NCBI GenBank assembly: GCA_001414345.1
Contig: LLCB01000140.1
Coordinates: forward strand, 62,001 to 126,000
Length of the DNA stretch: 64,000 bases
Source: Hymenoscyphus infarciens
Lineage: Eukaryota > Ascomycota > Leotiomycetes > Helotiales > Helotiaceae
Direction: 5' to 3'
Shown: piece after piece, positions 56,522 to 64,000 of the stretch
How the letters are laid out: each line of letters starts with the position of its first letter
Numbering within the stretch: position 1 is the stretch's first letter
Notes under the pieces: generated by a model
The model's database searches: none
Seen by the model: only the letters and a program-made list of their open reading frames with translations
Told to the model about the DNA's origin: nothing
Made by a program: the position numbers and the translations under genes

Positions 56522-57405
56522 TAGTGTTTTGGCTTTCCCCGCCTTAGTTAGCCTAGTACTCCGGAGAGAATAGGCTACCTCTCTCTATTAGAAAAGGAGA
56601 GAATAAGCTAATTTCACTTATAGGCTAGGCTGAATTAGGCAGGAGAGATGTTAAATTTGGATAGAAGAGATAAGAAAGACTAAAAGAGAGAGCTAGGTAA
56701 GAAGAGGTACTAGAGAGAATAGGATAGAATAGAAAGTATATAAGTAAAAAATATTAAAATAAGTAAAAAGTAATAAAAAGTACTAATATTATAGACTAAT
56801 TTAAGAAGTATAAAGACAATAATATTATTAAAGCTACTAAAAGACGAGATATTATACTTAAATTATAGTATTATCCTAGTAGATTAGTAACGACCTAATT
56901 CTCTTTATTCTATTACTTACCTTCTAAGTCCTTTTCTCTCTACTTCTCTTATAACTTTTGGTCTATAATAATCTATACTTAGAGACACTAAGTTGTCTCT
57001 ATTATATTAAGAACTAGTTGAGGCTTAAATACGAGAGCTTATAGGAGTAAATAGCACTAAATTAAGTACTCTACTAGGTACTTGATTTACTATAGTAAAA
57101 CCCCTGTTTTTAGATACCGATTAGAGACTAATATTATATGCTTTTCTTAGGTAGCACTAAATCTACTAATATTTGAGGCTAGTATATACTCTGCCTAGCC
57201 TTCTCTATAAGCTAGGAAAGGCTACTCCGATACCTCGAATAGGAAAGGATAAGCGGAACAAATTTCAGAATAGGATCGGAGTAGCTAGGAGAAGTAATAT
57301 ATTAGGATAGAATTAGGCGGGATAGTCTTAAAATAGAGGTAGGAAGGAGAAGGATCGTTAAGAAAGAATAGGATAATAGATTAGGCGGGGAAACCTAAAA
57401 CACTA
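56522..57405. mobile_element. inner small hAT element (hAT-B), 884 bp
   Basis: Starts TAGTGTTTTGGCTTTCCCCG and ends with the inverted equivalent CGGGGAAACCTAAAACACTA. The outer C and G of the hAT-A family have become T and A. The exact 8-bp duplication GTAGTCTC is at 56514-56521 and 57406-57413. The first 45 bp match hAT-A, so the two belong to one family. It lies in the leader between the 5' LTR and gag of the retroelement. No transposase. Confidence 0.85.
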
Positions 57406-57685
57406 GTAGTCTCTATATAGAGAGGGTTATTAGAAGTCTCGAGGATACTTAGCGTATCCCGCTTCTTTAACGTATAAAACACGCTTTTTACTAGCTGTTT
57501 ATATAGACACTAAACCCTAGTATTACTAGCCGTCTAGGAGATCTCTAGAATCCCGGCTATTTAAGGATATTATTATCCTAGTCTAAATCTAGGCCGAGTC
57601 GTATTCGAAAACAAAAGAAGCGATAATAAGCTTAAAAGAGATATTATAAAGGCTATTACTAGCGAAGTCGAGTTTAGCCTTTTTA

Positions 57686-58058
57686 TATAATAGTACGAAA
57701 TATATATAACTATAGAAGAGGTATATAAGAGTATATTTAGCAGAATAACGTATATAAATACTAGGCTCTAATATAGAAGAAAAGGCTAAACTAGCCTTTT
57801 CTAACTCTAGGAGTAGACTGCTATATATAAGAGGTTTCAGACGATATAAAAGAGGTACGAAACCGAACAACGACATATATTAGCTAATATAAAAGCCTAA
57901 ACTCTACGAAGTACGTCCGAAAGTCTAGATAGACGTACGAACGTACGTAATCTTCTTAAATTAGATAATACAAAACAACAACTACTAAAAGCTAATATAT
58001 ACGGTATATGCTACGTAATATTAGCTATCTAGAATAGCCTAGATAATAGGCTATTATA
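57686..58058 (-). repeat. 5' LTR (in element orientation) of the gag-only element
   Basis: 373-bp copy of 53927-54299, followed by TSD CTTTT. Confidence 0.8.
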
Positions 58059-58524
58059 CTTTTATATAGTCCAAACCTCTTATATATAGCAGCCTACTTC
58101 TAGAGTAGAAGAGAGATAGTTTTTCCTTTTCTTCTATATTAGAGCCTAGTATTTATATACGTTATTTAGTCTCGAACGTACTCTTATATACCTCTTCTTC
58201 TATAGTATATATTTCGTACTATTATAAGAGTATAGGTTAGAGCTAGAGATTAGAGTTAGTAATATATAATTCTATACTTTAGTAGTATTCGAGACTATAA
58301 AACGTCCTAATTTGGTTAGATTAGGCGATTTAGTTAAAAGAGTTAGAGGATTTAGTAAAACTCGTCTTCTAGGCTTTAAGTGAAATTAACTAGCTTAACT
58401 CTTCCTATCCTAGCCTCTCTATTTAGCAAGGAAAGGTAAGTAAGTACTATAGAATAGGAGAAGGAGCGTCGAGGCAGGATAGGATAACAGATTAGGCGGG
58501 GAAACCTAAAACACTGAAGCGAAC

Positions 58525-59762
58525 CTATTACTTTATGCTTCAAGACATACAAACGACAGCGTATATGAGACAAAAACTGTCAACAGTTGATGATAAGGTA
58601 AACTAGCATCTATTCGTGTTTATTTTATATTTTTACGATCAGTGCTTGTTGAGTTATCGCGTTGCGAGTCTGGCGGGATCCTAAATTGTCACCGGCTCGA
58701 CCGGGAGACTAACAATATTAGGCAGGGATGACGCGTTGGCGAACGCGAACCCACGTGACCTTCTCCTTTTCTCAAAAGGGACTGACTTTCACCACATAAA
58801 GGGCCTCTCAGCCGGAAAGTTAGTGCTTCTTGCCATTGCGAATCGATGTCATGATGGTTATCCACGCGGAGTAAGGTATTGCTGCAGAATGCTGAAGAAT
58901 TCTCTTCCTTAAAGCTTTGAAATTGTCTAGATGAGTCAAGATATTGCTTTTGCGTTGGGCGACATTGGTGAGAGTGACAAAGCTGCAATACACAGCGCCT
59001 CATTGCTAAAGTGGACCAGCTTTTCTGTCCAAGTACCATATACCGAATGATCCCCAATTTCCTATGCGGCTCTGTTAGAGCTCATCTCCTCTGATAGGCC
59101 CATCGGTCTTTTTTCCTACGATATCATCCGGCTACGACTCTATTTACACATTCATTCTCGTGCAGGAAGGCCGACCGTGGCTTTCCTGCAAGAGGATTAT
59201 GGAAACATCTTGGCAGGAAAGGAGTTACATGACTGGTTAACTTTGCTTTCCCCCACCCGAGGCTCGAAGAACAGCACTCGCCGTGGATATCGAAGCGGCG
59301 ATCGAAGCCGCAGCAACCTCTCCCGTTGTTCTTTTAAGATAATTCGAAAATTGTACAAGCCATTTCTACAGAGATCTTATGGAACCATTTTTTTCGATTG
59401 TCCAAAATATCTTGACAAAAGGATTTTAGGCAGAGCAACGTGATGGGTGAGCTGCTGCTTTTATTATCTATTGCAAGGGCTCAGTACTGCTTTCTGCAAT
59501 GCGACTGAAAGGGGGCTAAAAACCAAATTTTACTGGCTGCTCCCCCAAAGGATCGTTAAAAAATTCCAAATTGAGTGATGTCAGCCGCAAAGCTTGTCAT
59601 ACTCCAAATCCATTTTGGATCTTATATGAATGATGAGATTGGCAGGAATTTCTGCCCCCAATACCGCGGTCGCAAAACCGACTACTTGAGTTATCCTCCA
59701 CGCTGGAACAGGAACCTGAGAACCGCTTTCTATGCTCTTGTGTCAGAAAACAACTCCAATTG
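58525..59762. other. intergenic, no supported gene
   Basis: Normal base composition resumes right after the transposon. Open frames at 58689-59057 (-) and 59177-59443 (+) have no recognisable content. This holds the promoter of the ankyrin gene. Confidence 0.4.
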
Positions 59763-62700
59763 ATGACCCGCCCTTTACCTGGTATGGCGGAAGTATCGAA
59801 TAGCCCCGGGCCACCAAAAGCCAAAGAAACCGCCAGACAAAAGACGAAGAAGGAGCTCGATGACCTCAATGATCGTTTGAGCAACGCAGCGAAAAACGGC
59901 GACTTGGATGAAATCAAACGGTGTTTGGATCAAGGTGCAGATATCAATACGAAAACGTACACTGGGAGAACTCCGCTTTGGAGTACGGTTTATTGGGATC
60001 ATGACAACTCTAAAGAAGTTATCGAGTTTTTACTGGAGAAAGGGGCAGCACTCGAGGACCGAGACGATGATGGAGAGACTGCGCTGTGGAGAGCTGCAGC
60101 AGAGTGCAATTCCGCAAATGTCGACTTTTTGTTAAAAAAAGGAGCCAACGCAAACGCAACAACCAAAATTGGGGTATCGGTACTTATGGAAGCTTGCTCC
60201 CATTATGACACAAAAATAGTCAAACTTCTACTTGAAGCTGGCGTGAACATCGAGGCCGAGGACGCCAATAGAGCAACACCTTTGGGGCGAGCTTTGGAAT
60301 ACAAAAACAGAGAACATGTGGCTCTTTTACTTCAAAAAAACCCGAAAATTACCAGGTCAATGTTATTCGCCGCTGCGGAACTAGGGGTCAAGAAAATATT
60401 GGAGTCTTTGTTATCGGGAGGCGAGGTAGATATCGAGTATAAGGATGACAACGGGTTGACGGTTCTTTGGCATGTCCTTGCCAGTAAAAACCAATCTTGC
60501 ATAGATTATGTGTGGAGGTTCGCACCAGAAATAAATGTTCAAGGTGAAGATGGCGAAAACATGATGCACCAGGCAGCGAGGACCGGAAACAAAATGCTAG
60601 TGGATTTGCTCGTGAGCAAAGGGTTATTTATCGAGAGTGCTGATCCTCGTGGGCGTACTCCATTGTGGCTTGCTGTCGACTCAGGGGACGAGGATTGTGT
60701 CAAAACTCTCCTTGACCAGCAAACAAATACAAATGCGCAGGACTCTGAAAAGGTATCGATTCTGCACCAGGCGGTGAACAAAACACATGTGCATATTGTG
60801 AAGCTATTGCTCGGCATCAGTACGAAAATCCAAGCTCAAGAGACGGAGCAGAGTACCACATTGGAACCAGGCCGTAATCTCGAACGTACAATTGCTACTC
60901 CTTCACCAGATCTCAATCCGGATGTCAACACTACAGAGAATGAACAACAAGATGTGTGTCACCCGGTTCTCTCTCCTGCACGCAGCCACATCAGGCCTGA
61001 TATCAATACGAAAGATGAGAACGATGAAACACCGCTTCTCAGTGCGGTAGCCAACAAATCAGAAGAGATTGTTGACATTCTTCTAGCCGAGAAGGGAGTA
61101 AAGCTACGAGGAGTTGATGCTGATGGTGATACGGAGCTGGGTCGCGCCGCATGGTCGGGGAACGAAAAAATCGTAGCAGCTCTCCTCGAGGCCAAGGCAG
61201 AAACCGAGCAAGCCAATAGGGATGGGCGAACACCTCTTTATTGGGCGGCATGGCGTGGGTGGGAAGGAGTAGCAAAATTGCTACTCGTCAAAGGAAGCTG
61301 CCACATCGCAAGACCAGATAATGGTGGAAAGACTCCATTTCACACTGCCGTCGAGCATGGTCATGTCTCTCTTGTGAAGCTTCTACTTGATACAAGTGCA
61401 GCTCGCAAAAAAAAACCGAAAAACACGGGATCTCGATCTTCCATAGCTCGTTCGACTATAAACGTGGATGGGAAATTCGCATCTGGGGACACAGCTTTGC
61501 ACCTAGCTGCTTCTAACGGCCATGATGAAGTTATCCAAGTTCTGCTAGACCACAATGCCAATACCACTACCCCCAACAAAAACGGTTCAACCCCATTGCA
61601 CATAGCAACCGAGGAAGATCAAACTGCCAGCTGGAAGTTACTACTGCCAAAAATGGATGCAGCGGGCGTCGAAAAAAAGAACGATGATGGAAATAGTGCT
61701 TTGCATTTGGCGTGTCGGGTCGGCAACTGGACAATGGTACAAGTTTTACTGGCTAGGATTTCGGGAAAGATTTTCCCCATTTCTCGTAACATAGTCACCG
61801 AGAAAAAGGGAAGTAACGAGACACCATTGAGTATTGCGGTTCAGGAAGGAAATGCTGAAGTCTTACAACTCCTGATCAATGTCGAAGCGGACATAAAGTA
61901 TGTTCATGACGACGGAGGAAGGTGGGCTACTATGGAGGACTCAAGTCACGACATCACTGCTGCAGCGAAGATCTTGGGTACGGGAGAAATGTGGAAAAGC
62001 ACAGAAGATCGCAAGAAAACTTTGAACTGGGGAGCACGCAACGGCGACAAACTTCTAGTGGAGAATGCGATCAAATATAATCCCGGAGAGAAGGATGCAG
62101 CTCAAGCTTTGAAATGGGCAGCTGTCGGAGGAAAAGAAGCAGTTGTTGAATTCCTTTTTGGAGAATACGAGCTAGATGATTCAACTTCTTTTGCAGAAGA
62201 GCTGAAGGAACTAGCACCAGAGTCAATTCAATGTGCTGCGAGGAATGGGCACGAACTTGTCGTCCAGCAAGTGATTCAATGGTTGATTGGGAAGGATGAG
62301 GATTATTCTCGTGGCAAAAAAGCCCCTGTGGCCGAAACATGGACACCGCTGCACTGGGTGGTAAATTATAAAGCAAGCAGCGACAAGAAGAAAGACGAGC
62401 GGCAAGCTATGGACATAGTACGAAACATGATAATGAATGGCTCCAGTCCGTATCCGCCGGCCGGAAAAGGACCACCGGCAACGAAATTGGCCCAGGATTT
62501 CAAAGACGAATCGGATCGTTTTGAGAAACCCCTGTTTGAAGGGATTCTCGATCTTCTCGAGTCACCTCTACGGGCTTTACGAAAACCGCTGCAGCTAATA
62601 GATCCCTCCCTCGAACATACCAGGGGACATGAGTCTGTTTGCACCAGGTTCCATACCAACATAGTTGATTTCTACACATCAGGTGATGACTTCTGCACTC

Positions 62701-64000
62701 TCGAGAGAAAGAGTCCTATCAACCACATAATATACGACGAAAACGAAGGACCAGATAAGGTCATGAAGAACGCAATGAACCGGTGGGAGCTTGATGACAT
62801 TGGACTGAAACATCGCTTTAGATGGATTCATTTGCCAGCAAACAACGTAAGAATCCTAATTACTCTTCATACACCCCCTCGCTCCATTGATACAGATGTT
62901 CTACAACAATGACATTCATTCCGGAACTTTTGGGAGAATCTAGAAATTTGGTTCTCAATTCTTCGAAGCGTTCTCAGAGAATAGATGTTTACCCATTACT
63001 TGCAAAGGCACATGTGACCAGACAAACACCTGGTTCTCTTGCGTCAACTATAATTCGTAACCTACCTCAAAACGATGTTCTCCTTGTCTTGTGTAGGAAT
63101 GAATGTTTGCTAACAAATGATATTTGCAGTGGATCTGGGCAAACGTAAGATAAAGGACTCCCTGGATAGCACTTCTAACACTTCTGACATATCTGCAGGA
63201 TTTGATGACTAGAATTTCATCAGAGTCGCGATCGTCAGCTACTGATTACACTGAGCTACGGAACTTTATTGACCTAAATCGGCGCGAGCACCAAGGAAAG
63301 CCACAGCGAAGGTTCATGTACCCAGCAGTAACGGTAGGATACTCATAATTTCATAAACATGTAACAATACCTGACAGCAGATACAGTTTGAGAGCAATGA
63401 ATTTCACTCTGGAGAAGGTGCCAATATCCCCAGGCTGCGTGCTGAAGCAAAGGACAAGAAGAGAGCGCAAGAGAACAAGAAGCTCGAAAGGTACGCTACA
63501 ACCTCAAGAAAAAGCCCATATGGGGCTTTAGAACACTCACCTAATGCTGCTCTTCGTAGCAAACCTCCTGTGCTGCCTGAAAAATCAGACCCCGCCGGAC
63601 CTACATCCGGGGATATAAAGCAAAGCTCCACAGATCCTGATGGCATGCAACAGCTTGAAAGGGGGAAAGAGGTTCTCCAACCTGGAAGCGACCAGATAAA
63701 TCAAGATCCAAACACAACTTCAAATTTGAAAACTGGGACTGGGAACGCCGAGCCAAATCCTCCTATGAACCAGAAAATCCCATCGTCGGAAAATAAAACC
63801 CCAGAGTTAAAGAAAACCACGCGGAAGGAAGCAAACGAGAATTCGAAAGCTACCGAGAAAAAAGCCTCCTCTCACCTGCAGGGGTCTAAACTGATACTTT
63901 CAGTAAGTACACAAGCGATACATCCCACCGCTTTTTAATTACTCACTCACAATATTTCAGATGCCATTCCTCACATTCCAAACCGTGAAGAGCCACAGGG
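59763..64000 (+). CDS. large ankyrin-repeat protein with CorA-like C-terminal module, 3' end cut
   Basis: Exons: 59763-62846, 63130-63144, 63199-63333, 63381-63490, 63560-63902 and 63961 to beyond 64000. All phases agree, giving more than 1240 residues. Residues 35-730 hold about 17 ankyrin repeats, for example GDLDEIKRCLDQGADINTKT, GRTPLYWAAWRGWEGVAKLL and GDTALHLAASNGHDEVIQVL. After a helical stretch comes the sequence that precedes the CorA-like membrane domain in many fungal ankyrin proteins: VDFYTSGDDFCT...INHIIYDENEGP, then FRWIHLPANN|WIWAN|DLMTRI. Next are RRFMYPAVT, a Lys/Glu-rich low-complexity segment and ILS|MPFLTF. The membrane helices would lie beyond the window, so transporter function is inference. 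Exon 2 is only 15 nt. ATG 59784 (MAEVSNSP) is an alternative start. Confidence 0.85.

Larger units (their letters stand above)
53927..58058 (-). mobile_element. gag-only LTR retroelement (TR-GAG-like)
   Basis: Direct repeats at 53927-54299 and 57686-58058 are both 373 bp with TATAATAG...CTATTATA ends. The target duplication is CTTTT (53922-53926 and 58059-58063). Orientation is minus: a polypurine tract (reads AAGAGAGAGAGA on minus) abuts the left repeat at 54300-54311. Without the inner hAT the element is about 3.2 kb, too short for gag plus pol. The only coding trace is gag-like; no RT, RNase H or integrase motif was seen. Confidence 0.8.
53775..58226. mobile_element. solo LTR in hAT-A, split by a same-family element
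   Basis: The two parts, 53775-53926 and 58064-58226, together resemble the reverse complement of the 373-bp LTR of the inner element and are about 58 bp shorter. Ends are TATAATAG...CTATTATA (from TGTAATAG...CTATTACA). The 5-bp duplication AGAGT is at 53770-53774 and 58227-58231. Matching blocks include TTCGGGCTTTTATATTAGCC and CCTCTTATATATAG. Confidence 0.75.
53299..58516. mobile_element. outer small hAT element (hAT-A), holding nested insertions
   Basis: The termini are CAGTGTTTTGGCTTTCCCCG on the left and, inward from the right, CAGTGTTTTAGGTTTCCCCG. They fit the hAT terminal consensus YARNG and are flanked by the exact 8-bp duplication AAGCGAAC at 53291-53298 and 58517-58524. Once the inner elements are removed about 760 bp remains, with no transposase, so it is non-autonomous. 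It is full of CTA/TAG words from RIP. Confidence 0.85.

Noticed and set aside
56513..57414. 10-bp target duplication AGTAGTCTCT suggesting a Mutator-like element
   Set aside because: With the terminal C/G (RIPed to T/A) included in the repeat, both this copy and hAT-A give exactly 8-bp duplications and YARNG-type ends, which fits hAT better.
1..64000. CRISPR arrays, bacterial operons, riboswitches, rRNA or tRNA genes
   Set aside because: None was seen by eye. The DNA is eukaryotic nuclear; a tRNA scan was not possible without tools, so absence of tRNA genes is not proven.

Overview
This is nuclear DNA of a filamentous ascomycete (Pezizomycotina; a Leotiomycete is a guess, not shown). The evidence is short introns of about 45-130 nt with GTAAGT-type donors and CTAAC/CTGAC branch sites, fungus-specific families (DUF6594, 2EXR, modin-like, DUF7025-AAA, ankyrin/CorA-like), and two AT-rich blocks of dead transposons whose stop codons carry the CpA-to-TpA signature of repeat-induced point mutation (RIP). 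Layout: 1-1427 is the 3'-truncated end of a DUF6594 membrane protein (-). 1726-2420 is a weak, frame-broken membrane ORF (-). 3262-4620 is a retropepsin-like protein (+). 6539-8140 is an MFS transporter (-). 9126-10928 is a class-III aminotransferase (-). 12277-13922 is ethanolamine kinase (+). 14357-15546 is ACC deaminase (+). 16714-17886 is a frame-disrupted BRCT protein (-). 20874-24825 is a Rad9/Crb2-type checkpoint mediator (+). 25717-26868 is an unknown protein (+). 27333-28846 is an F-box-like gene with a premature TAG (+). 29058-31283 is a DUF7025-AAA ATPase (-). 33162-34925 is a modin-like protein (-). 36045-37195 is a GPI-anchored Cys/Ser-rich protein (+). 37984-39981 is an XLF/Nej1-type end-joining factor (-). 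59763 to the window end is an ankyrin-repeat protein with the start of a CorA-like module (+). Transposon block 1 (40951-51977) is a full hAT transposon with an exact 8-bp target duplication that lies inside a 2EXR gene. Both gene halves remain open and rejoin in frame. The hAT is itself split by a 7.8-kb Copia-type retrotransposon with 175-bp LTRs and a 5-bp target duplication. The Copia gag-pol frame is free of frameshifts where I checked it and is broken only by RIP-type stops. A second long RIP-broken frame of about 1.6 kb runs antisense between RNase H and the 3' LTR. Block 2 (53299-58516) is a four-level nest. A small hAT holds a solo LTR, which holds an opposite-oriented gag-only LTR element of the same LTR family, which holds a second small hAT of the same family as the outermost one. 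Every level has an exact target duplication. Three genes concern DNA breaks (Rad9-like, XLF, a BRCT protein), but they are not adjacent and no operon-like system is implied. The most unusual items are the antisense retrotransposon frame, the transposon-split 2EXR gene, the nested block, and the repeated LG-x-(I/V)G motif in the XLF tail. All intron boundaries were placed by eye from splice signals and frame.
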